Assembly: GCF_020552705.1 (NCBI RefSeq)
Contig: NZ_JAJBZG010000005.1
Coordinates: 372,001 to 436,000 of the forward strand
From: Christiangramia sediminis
Lineage (GTDB): Bacteria; Bacteroidota; Bacteroidia; Flavobacteriales; Flavobacteriaceae
Length of the DNA stretch: 64,000 nt
Reading direction: 5' to 3'
Below are positions 24,634-33,961 of this stretch, piece by piece. Below the pieces are notes generated by a model. The model saw only the letters and a program-made list of their open reading frames with translations. It was not told the origin of the DNA and searched no databases. Every line of letters starts with the position of its first letter. The first letter of the stretch is position 1. Both the position numbers and the translations under genes were made by a program.

Positions 24634-25182
24634 TCAGGCATTGGGATTCTTTGTCCTTATTCTTTTATATATTTTTATTCCCAGCATCAAGATGATCGCC
24701 AGTAGAAATATTCCTATTACGCCATAGATCCAGTTAATTGCGTCCCTTACGATCACAAGAAAAATCACCGAAAACAGGATAAGAGTTGAGCCCTCATTCC
24801 AGATTCTCATTTGATTAGAACTCCATTTTACAACATCATTCTGAAGTTGCTTAAAGATCAAATGACATTTGATATGATAGGCATATAGTAATACTACAAA
24901 AACAAGTTTTACATGCATCCAGGGTTGTTGTAACCATTCCGGGATCATAAAAAGCAGGACAACAGCAAAAATACTTGCCAGAATTGCAGAAGGCCAGGTA
25001 ATAATAAACCACAGCCTTTTGGTCATAAGCTTTAATTGCTTCAAAAGAATAAATCGGTCTGGCTCTTCTTTTTGATCTGCTTCAATTTGATAAACGAAAA
25101 GTCTGGGGATATAAAATAAGCCTGCAAACCAGGTGATCACAAAGATAAGATGCAGCGCTTTTATATAGTTATAGTATTCCAT
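24634..25182 (-). CDS. hemJ: HemJ-type protoporphyrinogen IX oxidase
   Basis: A 182-residue integral membrane protein of the HemJ/UPF0093 (CopD-like) family, which oxidises protoporphyrinogen IX to protoporphyrin IX. The conserved His11 is in YIKALHLIFVITWFAGLFYIPRLF, and a second conserved basic position lies in LKLMTKRLW (about residues 49-57). Four to five membrane helices are visible. The rest of the pathway is close by: ferrochelatase at 26678 and hemA-hemB at 29610-36296. Since HemF here makes protoporphyrinogen IX and no HemG or HemY is seen, HemJ probably supplies the missing step. Confidence 0.85.
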   Translation of the reverse strand: MEYYNYIKALHLIFVITWFAGLFYIPRLFVYQIEADQKEEPDRFILLKQLKLMTKRLWFIITWPSAILASIFAVVLLFMIPEWLQQPWMHVKLVFVVLLYAYHIKCHLIFKQLQNDVVKWSSNQMRIWNEGSTLILFSVIFLVIVRDAINWIYGVIGIFLLAIILMLGIKIYKRIRTKNPNA

Positions 25183-25337
25183 CAGGCTTTTTTAGGAATA
25201 ATTTTAAACGAATTAGAAGCTAAGATAACATGGAAAAAGTTTCGTGCAATAAAAGGCTGAGGTAGATTTCTAATCATACAGTTTTTGGTTAGCAAAGTTT
25301 TAAAGATAAGGATTTAAAGGAATTTGAAACCGAAGGC

Positions 25338-26678
25338 TTACTTAAGTGTTTTTGTGATCTCTCTATTCAGAAAATACGCCGTTATAATGGTACTAAGAAC
25401 ATCGGCAATGGGAAATGAGATCCAGACGCCAAGTTCTCCATAATAAACAGGTAAAATCAATATCAACGGAATAAAAATAAAACCCTGGCGTGATAAAGTG
25501 AGTAAAAAAGCAGGAACTGCTTTCCCGATTGCCTGAAAATAAGCTGCTCCAATCAGCTGAACCGCTATTATGGGAATTGCTGCAAATACCCAGCGCATCG
25601 CAGAGGGGGTTTGTTCAATTATCGAAGTTTCTTGTGTAAAGATCTTTACCAGGCTGGGAGCAAAAAACATAATTCCGAGGAATATCAACAATCCCATAAT
25701 ACTGGCATAAAGAATAGCGGTATTGATACTTTTTCGAACTCTGGAATATTTCTGGGCGCCGTAATTGAAACCTGCAATTGGCAAAAATCCCTGAGTAACC
25801 CCTAAAACCGGGAATAAGGCAAACATCAGCATTCGTGCAATGATCGCATAAACTGTTACCGAATCTTCCCCGCCAAGATCAAATAATATGTTGTTCATTA
25901 AAAGATAGGTGACACTAACCACAGCCTGCCTGGCGAGCGTAACGATACCCAGGGAAGACATTTCCTTTAAAATGGGAAAATCCAGTCTGAAGTGGGCAGT
26001 GCTGATCTTTAATTCAGAATTTTTAGATAGAAAGAACCAGATAATATAACCCAGGCAGAATAGATAGGATGCCGAGGTAGCCAGGGCCGCTCCTTCCATT
26101 CCCATATCCAGCCTGTAAATAAGAATATAATCTAAAATTAGGTTGGCTACAGAAGGAATTATCATTGCGGTCATGGCGAACCGTGGTTTCCCTTCCGCTC
26201 TAATCACATTATTTCCCATCATGGCCAGAGCAAGAAACGGGACCCCGCAAAGCACAATGATATAATAGATCCTGGCCGGGTCAAATATTTCCCCTTTTCC
26301 TCCGAAGGCAGGAATTAAATCATCAACGAAAATGAGTCCGGGAATTACCAGCCCTATGGCCAGCAAAATGGTAAGGCTTATTTGATTTCCGAAGGTTTTT
26401 AACGCCTTGGGCTGATCATCTGCCCCAAGAGCCCTGGAAATTATGGAGGAACCTCCAATCCCAATTGCCATCCCCAAAGCAGCTATAAAGAATGAAACCG
26501 GAAGCACCACATTAATAGCCGCAATAGCTATGGGTCCTATCCAGTTCCCTACAAAAATAGTATCTACAAGTATATTGAGGGACATTACCAGTATCCCTAC
26601 CGAAGCAGGAAGCGCTTGTTGAATGAGCAGCTTCCCAATGGGTTTCTCACCCAGATCTTTGGAATTTCTACGAGACAT
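25338..26678 (-). CDS. MATE family efflux transporter
   Basis: A 446-residue protein with twelve predicted membrane helices in two homologous halves, exporting cationic compounds by Na+ or H+ antiport. The start is taken at ATG 26678 (MSRRNSKDLGEKPIGKLL), because its first base is shared with the stop of hemH (TAATG overlap); an in-frame GTG-like extension to 26708 would lie inside hemH. The motif PIGKLLIQQALPASVGILVMSLNILVDTIFVG is the usual MATE N-terminus. Coupling to hemH raises the possibility of exporting a porphyrin or drug, but no substrate can be assigned. Confidence 0.9.
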   Translation of the reverse strand: MSRRNSKDLGEKPIGKLLIQQALPASVGILVMSLNILVDTIFVGNWIGPIAIAAINVVLPVSFFIAALGMAIGIGGSSIISRALGADDQPKALKTFGNQISLTILLAIGLVIPGLIFVDDLIPAFGGKGEIFDPARIYYIIVLCGVPFLALAMMGNNVIRAEGKPRFAMTAMIIPSVANLILDYILIYRLDMGMEGAALATSASYLFCLGYIIWFFLSKNSELKISTAHFRLDFPILKEMSSLGIVTLARQAVVSVTYLLMNNILFDLGGEDSVTVYAIIARMLMFALFPVLGVTQGFLPIAGFNYGAQKYSRVRKSINTAILYASIMGLLIFLGIMFFAPSLVKIFTQETSIIEQTPSAMRWVFAAIPIIAVQLIGAAYFQAIGKAVPAFLLTLSRQGFIFIPLILILPVYYGELGVWISFPIADVLSTIITAYFLNREITKTLK

Positions 26679-27712
26679 TAAGCTTCTACAGGCTTTTGGT
26701 GAGCCCATTCATCAATCCAGCGGGAAAGTACCTTTACCCAATCTTCCCTGTCATTTAAACAAGGTACTACCGTAAATTTTTCGCCTCCAACCTCATGAAA
26801 TATCTCTTCTCCTTCCATCGCAATTTCTTCAAGCGTTTCAAGACAGTCTGAAACAAAGGCGGGGGTTACAATAGCCAGTTTCTTCATTCCCTGCTTTCCA
26901 AATCTTTCGATAGTTCTGTCAGTATACGGTTTTAACCATGGATCGAAACCTAGCCTGGACTGGAAGGAAACACTGAAGGTGTTCTGTTTCAATTCTAAAT
27001 ATTCCGCGACTAATCTTGTAGTTTCATAACATTGATGGCGGTAACAAAACTGATGAGCAGTAGAAGCCGACTGGCAGCAAGATCCATCAATTTTACAATG
27101 AGAATTCGTGACATCGCTTTTCCTGATATGTCTTTCCGGCACTCCGTGATAAGAAAATAAAATATGCTCATACTCCTTATCTTTTAAGGATTCAGCAATA
27201 CTATTTCCGAGCGTTCTTATATAATCTGAATGATTATAAAAAGGCGGTACCGTGGTAAAACTCATTTCAGGAAAAAATTCTTTCCTGAGTTTCTCTGCCA
27301 GCACGAGAATAGTTTCTGTAGTTGCCATGGCGAACTGAGGATATAATGGGAAAAGTAAAACCTCATCTACTCCCTGATCATGCAATTCCTGCATTCCCTG
27401 TTTAATACTCGGCGTACCATAGCGCATGGCCAGTGAAATTGGCACAGAAGTTTGCTCGTCTATTTTTGCTTGCAATCTTTCGGAAAGCACGATCAAGGGT
27501 GAACCTTCTTCCCACCAGATCTTTTGGTATGCTTCAGCAGATTTCTTTGGCCTGGTATTAAGAACGATTCCTTTAACTAATAAAGTTCGAGCCCAGTATG
27601 GAACATCGATCACCCGTTCGTCCATCAAAAATTCACCAAGATATCTTTTTACATCCTTTGGGTCGGTACTATCGGGAGATCCCAGGTTGACCAGCAGTAC
27701 ACCTTTACTCAT
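26678..27712 (-). CDS. hemH: Ferrochelatase
   Basis: A 344-residue enzyme inserting Fe2+ into protoporphyrin IX, the last step of heme synthesis. Recognisable parts are LVNLGSPDSTDPKDVKRYLGEFL (about 6-28), the active-site His in FSYHGVPERHIR (about 187-198) and the ECF-like GKQGMKKLAIVTPAFVSDCLETLEEI (about 275-300). A Cys-rich stretch (CKIDGSCCQS) lies between about 206 and 216. A minus-strand TATTTTTG box at 27738-27731 is its likely promoter. The stop overlaps the start of the MATE transporter by one base. Confidence 0.95.
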   Translation of the reverse strand: MSKGVLLVNLGSPDSTDPKDVKRYLGEFLMDERVIDVPYWARTLLVKGIVLNTRPKKSAEAYQKIWWEEGSPLIVLSERLQAKIDEQTSVPISLAMRYGTPSIKQGMQELHDQGVDEVLLFPLYPQFAMATTETILVLAEKLRKEFFPEMSFTTVPPFYNHSDYIRTLGNSIAESLKDKEYEHILFSYHGVPERHIRKSDVTNSHCKIDGSCCQSASTAHQFCYRHQCYETTRLVAEYLELKQNTFSVSFQSRLGFDPWLKPYTDRTIERFGKQGMKKLAIVTPAFVSDCLETLEEIAMEGEEIFHEVGGEKFTVVPCLNDREDWVKVLSRWIDEWAHQKPVEA

Positions 27713-27730
27713 AATTTTTCTTTTTCAGCT

Positions 27731-27738
27731 CAAAAATA
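27731..27738 (-). promoter_or_regulatory. -7 box of hemH
   Basis: Minus-strand TATTTTTG, an exact TAnnTTTG match, 18 bases before the hemH ATG at 27712. Confidence 0.5.
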
Positions 27739-27797
27739 GCATTCTGTATAATTCTACTCACTGTTTTTCTATCGGAGTTTTCTATGATCACATAATA

Positions 27798-28511
27798 TTA
27801 GTTGGATAAAGCAAATTGAATACACTTGCTAAGATGTTGCAGAAAGTCAGGCTCAGAATAAGATTCTGTAGTATGGCCTCCACCGGTATAGATGGAAATT
27901 CCACCTCCTCGATAATTGTGATACCAGGCAATAGGATGAAAATCGCCATTTTCACCTCCTTTGTAGGTACTCTCATCTAAGGTCATTAGCACGTTTAAAC
28001 CTTTGCCGATTTCCTTATAATTATACCACTCATCGGTTCTTTTCCAGGTATCATCCCGCAAATGATCCAGCGTCATATGTTGTGGCATCTTCACGTTAAT
28101 TACAGCTTCCTGAATTTCTGGATGTCCATTAAAATATGCTCCTACCAGATCTCCATACCATGGCCAGGTTAATTCAGTATCAGCGGCAGCATGAATTCCG
28201 AAGAAATTTCCGCCATTATCCATATAAGACTGGAAGGCTGTCTGTTCTTCCCTATTCAAAATATCGCCGGTTGTATTTAAAAATATGACGAGATCTATCT
28301 CCTTCATATCATTTTCAATAAAAAATCTACTATCCTGGCTTGTGATGGTCTTTAAATTAATTTCATTTCCGATTCTTTGTATGGCCTGAATCCCATTTTC
28401 AATAGAATTATGTCTGAATCCTTCGGTTTCAGAGAATATAAGAACCTGCTTTTCCTGGGCCTGAAGCTTTAAACTGAAAATTAATAGAAGGGCGTAGATT
28501 GTAAAACGCAT
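27798..28511 (-). CDS. Secreted ThuA-like domain protein
   Basis: A 237-residue protein with a signal peptide (1-18, KLQAQ) followed by a ThuA-like class I glutamine-amidotransferase-fold domain: VLIFSETEGFRHNSIENGI, LVIFLNTTGDILN, YMDNGGNFFGIHAAADTE and the C-terminal GGISIYTGGGHTTESY. ThuA proteins are linked to sugar metabolism in rhizobia, while the secreted Bacteroidota forms have no established reaction. It begins 6 bases after the AraC regulator stop, so both genes form one unit divergent from hemA. Confidence 0.85.
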   Translation of the reverse strand: MRFTIYALLLIFSLKLQAQEKQVLIFSETEGFRHNSIENGIQAIQRIGNEINLKTITSQDSRFFIENDMKEIDLVIFLNTTGDILNREEQTAFQSYMDNGGNFFGIHAAADTELTWPWYGDLVGAYFNGHPEIQEAVINVKMPQHMTLDHLRDDTWKRTDEWYNYKEIGKGLNVLMTLDESTYKGGENGDFHPIAWYHNYRGGGISIYTGGGHTTESYSEPDFLQHLSKCIQFALSN

Positions 28512-28517
28512 AGCTAA

Positions 28518-29408
28518 TTAATTTATAGAGAGAGTATACTTTTTGGGTGTAGTTCCGAATTTTTTCTTGAAACCGGCTATAAAATGGCTGGCCGTACTAT
28601 AGCCTACTTTCAATCCCACTTCATTAACATTATATTCCCCAGTTTCTAAAAGCTTACGGGCATATTCCATCTTATAATCAAAGAGGAAACTATACACCGA
28701 ATCTCCATAGATCTGTTTAAAACCTTCTTTTAATTTCTTCAGGCTTAAACCAATTTCATCTGAAAGTTCCTGAAGGGAAGGTGGTTCTGCCATACTTGCA
28801 ATCACTATATCCTTGGCCCTTCTTATCTTTTTAATATTTTCTTCATCACTTAAAAAGGGACATTGCTCCAGATCTGGATTTTCAGCTTTATTAAAATAGA
28901 GGCTTAATAATTCAAATGCCTTAGCTTTAAAATAGAGATTTTTAATACTGGGCGTTAGGCTAAAATTCATCAACTGATTTAAGACGATAGCCATAGAAGG
29001 AGAAACCGGCGCATCCTTATAATATTTTTTATCCTTATTATCTGCACTTAAAAATGTGATATAATCTGCTTCCTGGGAAAAAAGTGCATGAAACTTCTTG
29101 ATAGAAATCACCAGTGATATTAACCAGGATTCAGATTCCATAGAAACATTTAAAGGCAGATCCTGTTGTGGATTATAAAGCAACAATGAATTTTCTTCCT
29201 GAAGAGGTAATTCATAATTCCCATTATTAAAAAGGAATTTACTGTTCCCTTTTACATTAAAGTGGAATTGAATAAAACTATTGTCTATATCCCTGGACAT
29301 TAACCTGGTATCTGCCGTATCATTCTGAAACTTAAGAATAAAAAAACCATCTTCGATCTTAATCTCTTCAGAGATACTTACAGCGTTATTTTTTAAGTGA
29401 TCTTCCAT
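28518..29408 (-). CDS. AraC family transcriptional regulator
   Basis: A 296-residue cytoplasmic regulator. The N-terminal ~190 residues resemble a sensor domain with a jelly-roll character, and the C-terminal AraC double helix-turn-helix covers about 197-296 (LQELSDEIGLSLKKLKEGFKQIYG and NEVGLKVGYSTASHFIAGFKKKFGTTPKKY). The layout is like PchR/FoxR-type iron-responsive regulators, though the ligand is unknown. It is divergent from hemA. A TACTTTTG box (29482-29475, minus strand) and a 17-bp palindrome identical in form to that at feoAB lie in its leader, suggesting iron control of this gene. The ThuA-like gene follows. Confidence 0.88.
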   Translation of the reverse strand: MEDHLKNNAVSISEEIKIEDGFFILKFQNDTADTRLMSRDIDNSFIQFHFNVKGNSKFLFNNGNYELPLQEENSLLLYNPQQDLPLNVSMESESWLISLVISIKKFHALFSQEADYITFLSADNKDKKYYKDAPVSPSMAIVLNQLMNFSLTPSIKNLYFKAKAFELLSLYFNKAENPDLEQCPFLSDEENIKKIRRAKDIVIASMAEPPSLQELSDEIGLSLKKLKEGFKQIYGDSVYSFLFDYKMEYARKLLETGEYNVNEVGLKVGYSTASHFIAGFKKKFGTTPKKYTLSIN

Positions 29409-29427
29409 AGGGCAGATTTTCTATTTA

Positions 29428-29444
29428 TTTAGAATCAATCTAAA
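29428..29444. promoter_or_regulatory. Putative iron-regulator operator in the araC-type/hemA intergenic region
   Basis: TTTAGAATCAATCTAAA: a perfect 6-bp inverted repeat (TTTAGA/TCTAAA) around ATCAA. It matches the feoAB site in 16 of 17 positions. It lies 19 bases upstream of the AraC-type start and about 165 bases upstream of hemA. Confidence 0.5.
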
Positions 29445-29474
29445 CTAATAGCTTCAAACAAGCTATCATTACTA

Positions 29475-29482
29475 CAAAAGTA
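29475..29482 (-). promoter_or_regulatory. -7 box of the AraC-type regulator
   Basis: Minus-strand TACTTTTG fits TAnnTTTG. It lies 66 bases before the ATG at 29408, with the 17-bp palindrome in the leader between. Confidence 0.4.
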
Positions 29483-29512
29483 TTGTATTTTAGGCTTTTT
29501 GGTCTTAATTTA

Positions 29513-29526
29513 ATGATAATTATCAT
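29513..29526. promoter_or_regulatory. Fur-box-like palindrome upstream of hemA
   Basis: ATGATAATTATCAT is a perfect 14-bp palindrome resembling the core of a Fur box (GATAAT/ATTATC). It lies 52 bases upstream of the hemA -7 box and about 30 bases from the AraC-type promoter. Confidence 0.4.
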
Positions 29527-29577
29527 CTATCGACACATTTAGTGCTTCCAGCGTTATTTTTTAATTTAGGCTTATCT

Positions 29578-29585
29578 TATTTTTG
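29578..29585 (+). promoter_or_regulatory. -7 box of the hemA operon
   Basis: TATTTTTG fits TAnnTTTG and ends 24 bases before ATG 29610. It overlaps the TTG at 29583 that could otherwise be read as a start. Confidence 0.5.
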
Positions 29586-29609
29586 CTGCCGTATTGCCTA
29601 AACAGATAC

Positions 29610-30866
29610 ATGGAGGATTATCACATTTCTAGAGGAAAGCACTTTTACACCATAGGTTTAAGTTACAAAAAGGCCGATGCTGAGATTAGAGGACATTTTA
29701 GCCTCACTGAAGAATCTAAGCAAAGACTTCTTGAACAGGCTAAAGACGAAGGTATTGATGGTATTTTAGTGACTTCTACATGTAACCGAACCGAAATTTA
29801 CGGTTTCGCACAACACCCATTTCAACTTATCAAATTACTTTGCGAACACACTCACGGTACCGTAGAAGAATTTGAAAAAGTAGCTTATGTTTACAAGAAC
29901 AAGCAGGCAATCTCTCATATTTTCAGGGTTGGGACAGGACTTGACAGCCAGATCCTCGGAGATTTTGAAATAATTAGTCAGCTTAAAATTGCATTTGTAA
30001 GGTCTAAGAAACTAGGCCTGGTAAATGCATTTTTAGAACGTCTTGTAAATGCCGTAATTCAGGCCAGTAAGCGAATTAAGAATGAAACCGAGATCTCCAG
30101 CGGGGCAACTTCAGTTTCATTTGCATCTGTTCAATACATCCTTAAGCATATAGAAAGTGTTTCAGAAAAGAAAATTTTGCTTTTTGGAACCGGGAAAATT
30201 GGAAGAAATACCTGCGAAAATCTGGTGAAACATACCAGGAACAATCATATCACTCTTATAAACCGAACCAAGGACAAGGCGGAAAAGATCGCTGGAAAGT
30301 TCAACCTTATTGTGAAGGATTATGCCGATCTACAGGCCGAGATAAGAAATTCAGATATTTTAATTGTCGCTACAGGTGCCCAGAATCCAACAATTTCTAA
30401 AGAGCTAATCTATCCAAAAAGAGAGCTTTTGGTGCTGGATCTTTCTATACCTAAAAACGTTTCAGACGATGTGCAGGAACTGGAAAATGTGAAATTGATC
30501 CATTTAGACCATCTTTCTCAAATGACCGATGAAACCCTGGAAAGAAGGAAGCAGTTTATTCCGCAGGCAAAAGAGATCATTACCGAAGTTGAAAATGACT
30601 TCAACCAATGGTTGGAAACCAGAAAATTCGCACCTACCATCAAAGCTTTAAAGAAAAAGCTAAAAACGATGAAAGATGATGAACTGAATTTTCAACGTAA
30701 AAAAATAACCGATTTCAATGATGAACAGGCAGAGATCGTAAGTAACAGGATCATTCAAAAGATCATGAAACATTTCGCCAATCATCTAAAAGAAGACACT
30801 GAAACTACAGATGAAAGCCTGGAACTTATCCAAAAGGTCTTTCAATTAGAAGAAATCACAAAATGA
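29610..30866 (+). CDS. hemA: Glutamyl-tRNA reductase
   Basis: A 418-residue enzyme that reduces glutamyl-tRNA to glutamate-1-semialdehyde, the committed step of the C5 heme pathway. The ATG at 29610 is preferred over a TTG at 29583 that lies in the promoter box. The catalytic Cys58 is in VTSTCNRTEIYG, the substrate region is LDSQILGDFEIISQLK (about 113-128), the NADPH motif is LLFGTGKIGRN and a helical dimerisation domain occupies the C-terminus. The last codons overlap the ATG of hemC (ATGA at 30863-30866), so translation is coupled. GSA aminomutase (hemL), needed next, is not in the window. Confidence 0.96.
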   Translation: MEDYHISRGKHFYTIGLSYKKADAEIRGHFSLTEESKQRLLEQAKDEGIDGILVTSTCNRTEIYGFAQHPFQLIKLLCEHTHGTVEEFEKVAYVYKNKQAISHIFRVGTGLDSQILGDFEIISQLKIAFVRSKKLGLVNAFLERLVNAVIQASKRIKNETEISSGATSVSFASVQYILKHIESVSEKKILLFGTGKIGRNTCENLVKHTRNNHITLINRTKDKAEKIAGKFNLIVKDYADLQAEIRNSDILIVATGAQNPTISKELIYPKRELLVLDLSIPKNVSDDVQELENVKLIHLDHLSQMTDETLERRKQFIPQAKEIITEVENDFNQWLETRKFAPTIKALKKKLKTMKDDELNFQRKKITDFNDEQAEIVSNRIIQKIMKHFANHLKEDTETTDESLELIQKVFQLEEITK

Positions 30867-31780
30867 GCAAAGTAATTAGAATTGGTACGCGAGACAGCGA
30901 ATTAGCGCTATGGCAAGCCAAAACCGTTCAAAATGCTCTTGAAAAAACAGGTCATAAGTCAGAACTGGTTCCCGTAAAATCTACCGGGGATCTAAACCTG
31001 GATCAGCCATTATACGAAATGGGAATTACCGGAATATTCACTAAAACCCTTGATGTCGCTATGATAAAAGGAGAGGTGGATATTGCAGTTCATTCCATGA
31101 AAGACGTCCCTACTTCCCTTCCCAAAGGAATTGTGGAAGCTGCCGTAATGAAAAGAGCCAGCAACAAAGATATTCTTGTGCATAAAGGAGTGGATTTTCT
31201 TGAAGCTGAAGAAGGAACGATCGCCACGGGAAGTCTTAGGAGAAAAGCCCAGTGGCTTCACAAATACCCAACACATAAAGTAGTAGATCTTCGCGGCAAT
31301 GTAAATACGCGAATGCAAAAACTCAATGATAATTCCTGGAACGGAGCGATTTTCGCTGCCGCCGGACTAGAGAGAATCGAGATTAAACCTGACAATTTTA
31401 TAGACCTCAACTGGATGATCCCCGCTCCCGCCCAGGGTGCCATGCTTATCGTGGCTATGGAAAATGACACGTATTGCCGAGAGGCTTTAAGCTTATTAAA
31501 CCATCAGGAATCCCAGGTTTGTGTCCATATTGAACGTGAATTTCTAAAAGTGCTGGAAGGTGGGTGTACAGCACCCATTGGGGCCCTTGCCAAAAAAGTA
31601 AATGAACACATTCATTTTCACGGAGCTTTATTCAGTCTGGACGGGAAGAAGAAAATTGAAGTAGAAAGAGCCCTTCCAATTGATGAGGTTGAAAATATGG
31701 GGAAAGAGTGTGCTCTAGAAATTCTGAATAACGGCGGGAAGGAATTGATGACCAGAATTAAATCAGTTTTAAATAATTGA
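30863..31780 (+). CDS. hemC: Hydroxymethylbilane synthase (porphobilinogen deaminase)
   Basis: A 305-residue enzyme joining four porphobilinogen units into hydroxymethylbilane. The start RIGTRDSELALWQAK is typical; DVPTSLP and GSLRRKAQ line the active site, and the dipyrromethane cofactor is carried by Cys235 in LEGGCTAPIGA. Its start overlaps the hemA stop by four bases, and hemD follows after three bases. Confidence 0.97.
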   Translation: MSKVIRIGTRDSELALWQAKTVQNALEKTGHKSELVPVKSTGDLNLDQPLYEMGITGIFTKTLDVAMIKGEVDIAVHSMKDVPTSLPKGIVEAAVMKRASNKDILVHKGVDFLEAEEGTIATGSLRRKAQWLHKYPTHKVVDLRGNVNTRMQKLNDNSWNGAIFAAAGLERIEIKPDNFIDLNWMIPAPAQGAMLIVAMENDTYCREALSLLNHQESQVCVHIEREFLKVLEGGCTAPIGALAKKVNEHIHFHGALFSLDGKKKIEVERALPIDEVENMGKECALEILNNGGKELMTRIKSVLNN

Positions 31781-31783
31781 TAA

Positions 31784-32434
31784 ATGGCAACGGTGCTTTC
31801 TACAAAAAAACTGGCTCTTAATCAGAAGGAATTATTGCTTAATAGCGGAATTGGACTTGTTGAGTATGATGCTATTTCCATTAAGTTTATTGATTTCAGT
31901 TTAGTGGATCATAGCATTCAAAATGTAATTTTCACCAGTAAGAATGCCATTAAAGCAATCCTTTCAAAAAATATAAAGGTCGAAAATTGTTTTTGTGTGG
32001 GAGAAAAAACTTCTGCCCTTGCTTTGGAAAAAGGTTTTAATGTTTTGGAGAAGTTTGACAAAGCAAAAGAACTGGCCTTAAAAATAATCAAGGAATACTA
32101 TCAGAAAGAATTTCATTTTTTTAGCGGAAACATTCGCCGGGAAGAACTTCCGGAATTACTGAAAAATAATAATATAAAATACACCGAGACCACAGTTTAT
32201 GAGACTGAATTGAATCTGAAGAAATTCGAATCTGAGTTTGACGGAATTCTATTTTTCAGTCCCAGTGGAGTAGAAAGTTTCACGAATCAAAATCAGCTGA
32301 AAACCACTGTTTTTTGCATTGGGGAAACCACCGCTTCCGAAGCAAAAAAACATACAGAAAAGATCATTGTCGCCACAAAACCGACCATAGAAAATGTGAT
32401 CGCAAAGGTGGTCTCAACTTTAAAGAATAAATAA
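31784..32434 (+). CDS. hemD: Uroporphyrinogen-III synthase
   Basis: A 216-residue enzyme that cyclises and inverts ring D of hydroxymethylbilane. Sequence conservation in this family is low; recognition rests on the pattern of two alpha/beta domains ([13 protein letters not shown] at about 46-58 and [13 protein letters not shown] at about 150-162, the usual FTSxNAV and FxSPSxV stretches) and on position between hemC and hemE. hemE starts 10 bases downstream. Confidence 0.88.
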   Translation: MATVLSTKKLALNQKELLLNSGIGLVEYDAISIKFIDFSLVDHSIQNVIFTSKNAIKAILSKNIKVENCFCVGEKTSALALEKGFNVLEKFDKAKELALKIIKEYYQKEFHFFSGNIRREELPELLKNNNIKYTETTVYETELNLKKFESEFDGILFFSPSGVESFTNQNQLKTTVFCIGETTASEAKKHTEKIIVATKPTIENVIAKVVSTLKNK

Positions 32435-32444
32435 AAACCAGGAA

Positions 32445-33467
32445 ATGATAAAGAACGACCTGTTACTAAAAGCATTAAAAGGAGAATCTGTAGAACGTCC
32501 GCCAGTTTGGATGATGAGACAGGCTGGTAGATACTTACCAGATTTTATGAAATTGAAGGAGAAATATGATTTCTTCACCCGTTGCAGGACTCCGGAACTG
32601 GCTACAGAAATTACTGTAATGCCCATCAGACAAATTGGTCCCGATGCCGCAATACTTTTTAGCGATATTCTGGTGGTTCCACAGGCGATGAATATCGAGG
32701 TGGAAATGAAACCTGGTGTTGGCCCGTGGTTACCTAATCCCATAGATACTGCGAAAAAAGTGGAGCAGGTAGTGGTACCAGATGTGAATGAGGAATTAGG
32801 CTATGTTTTTGATGCCATCAAGATGACCAAGCAGGAATTAAATGATGAGGTTCCGTTAATTGGTTTTGCCGGTTCTCCATGGACGATCCTATGTTACTGT
32901 GTACAGGGACAGGGATCCAAAACTTTTGATAAGGCGAAGAGATTTTGTTTTATGGAACCTATTGCTGCCCATACATTACTTCAAAAGATCACCGATACTA
33001 CCATTGCTTATTTAAAAGAAAAGGTAAAAGCCGGTGTAGATGCCGTTCAGCTTTTTGATTCCTGGGGTGGACTTTTGGAGCCTAAAGATTACCAGGAATT
33101 CTCATGGCAATACATGCAGCAGATCATAGATGCCTTAAAAGATGAAGTTCCTGTAATCGCTTATGGAAAAGGTTGCTGGTTTGCACTTAAAGAAATGTCT
33201 CAGTCTGGCGCTGCTGCACTGGGAGTAGACTGGACCTGTGAAGCAAGAAATGCGCGATATTTAAGTGGCGGACAGATCACCCTGCAGGGAAATTTTGATC
33301 CGGCGAGATTATATTCCAAGCCTATTGAAATAAAATATATGGTAAACGATATGATCAAAGCCTTCGGAAAAGACAGATACATTGCAAATCTTGGCCACGG
33401 AATTTTACCGGATATCCCGGTTGATAATGCGAAAGCATTTGTAGATGCCGTAAAAGAATATAGGTAG
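32445..33467 (+). CDS. hemE: Uroporphyrinogen decarboxylase
   Basis: A 340-residue enzyme that decarboxylates four acetate groups to make coproporphyrinogen III. The N-terminal signature [16 protein letters not shown] (about 19-34) with the active-site Arg residues, [11 protein letters not shown] and FAGSPWTI are visible, and [11 protein letters not shown] lies at the C-terminus. Its stop codon directly abuts the GTG of the DUF6973-type ORF. Confidence 0.96.
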   Translation: MIKNDLLLKALKGESVERPPVWMMRQAGRYLPDFMKLKEKYDFFTRCRTPELATEITVMPIRQIGPDAAILFSDILVVPQAMNIEVEMKPGVGPWLPNPIDTAKKVEQVVVPDVNEELGYVFDAIKMTKQELNDEVPLIGFAGSPWTILCYCVQGQGSKTFDKAKRFCFMEPIAAHTLLQKITDTTIAYLKEKVKAGVDAVQLFDSWGGLLEPKDYQEFSWQYMQQIIDALKDEVPVIAYGKGCWFALKEMSQSGAAALGVDWTCEARNARYLSGGQITLQGNFDPARLYSKPIEIKYMVNDMIKAFGKDRYIANLGHGILPDIPVDNAKAFVDAVKEYR

Positions 33468-33950
33468 GTGATAAAAAAAGGGCTTAGAAATATATCTTTT
33501 AAAAACTCCCTTATGTTAGCCGGAGTATTTATCTCCAGGCCTTTTTTAATTCTTCCTACTTTCAATGCCACCTGGAAAACTATTGCTACCTGCAATGCAT
33601 GCTTTGGTAAAAATCATCATGGAGAAACGAAAGCTAATGCATTTAGACATGCTCTGTGGAATTATTTGATTTGTACAGGTTCTTACAGGTTTTTAAATTC
33701 AATAGAAGCTTCAGTAGCCTGGAGTAAAAAAATAACCGACCTACACGAAGATCTTTCGCCCAATTCAGAAATTGCAAGAGCCATGGATCTTCATAATAAT
33801 GCAATAGGGAGAAATTTTTTTGTTGAAAACATAGAATTTCAGGAGGATAATATTGAAAAATTACGCAAAATGACCAATAATGCGCTAAAAATTTATTCCA
33901 TCGAAGATATTAAAGCTGCGGAAAAAGAGTTGGTTTATATAGAAGACTGA
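33468..33950 (+). CDS. DUF6973-like protein inside the heme operon
   Basis: A 160-residue protein starting with GTG at 33468, the very base after the hemE stop, hence translationally coupled. The central part has NAFRHALWN (about 64-72), a Trp/His segment TDLHEDLSP and MDLHNNAIGR (about 105-114), the conserved His/Asn pattern that I associate with DUF6973. Two Cys lie in ATCNACFG. No signal peptide is clear. The His/Asp/Asn residues suggest metal binding or hydrolase-like chemistry, but no reaction is known. It sits between hemE and hemF, 11 bases before hemF, so it is transcribed with them. A role in heme synthesis is only an inference from position. Confidence 0.65.
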   Translation: MIKKGLRNISFKNSLMLAGVFISRPFLILPTFNATWKTIATCNACFGKNHHGETKANAFRHALWNYLICTGSYRFLNSIEASVAWSKKITDLHEDLSPNSEIARAMDLHNNAIGRNFFVENIEFQEDNIEKLRKMTNNALKIYSIEDIKAAEKELVYIED

Positions 33951-33961
33951 AATTTGAAGAA

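Noticed and set aside
25183-25337. Gap between hemJ and the MATE gene checked for tRNA or small ORFs
   Set aside because: No cloverleaf, hairpin or coding signal was found.
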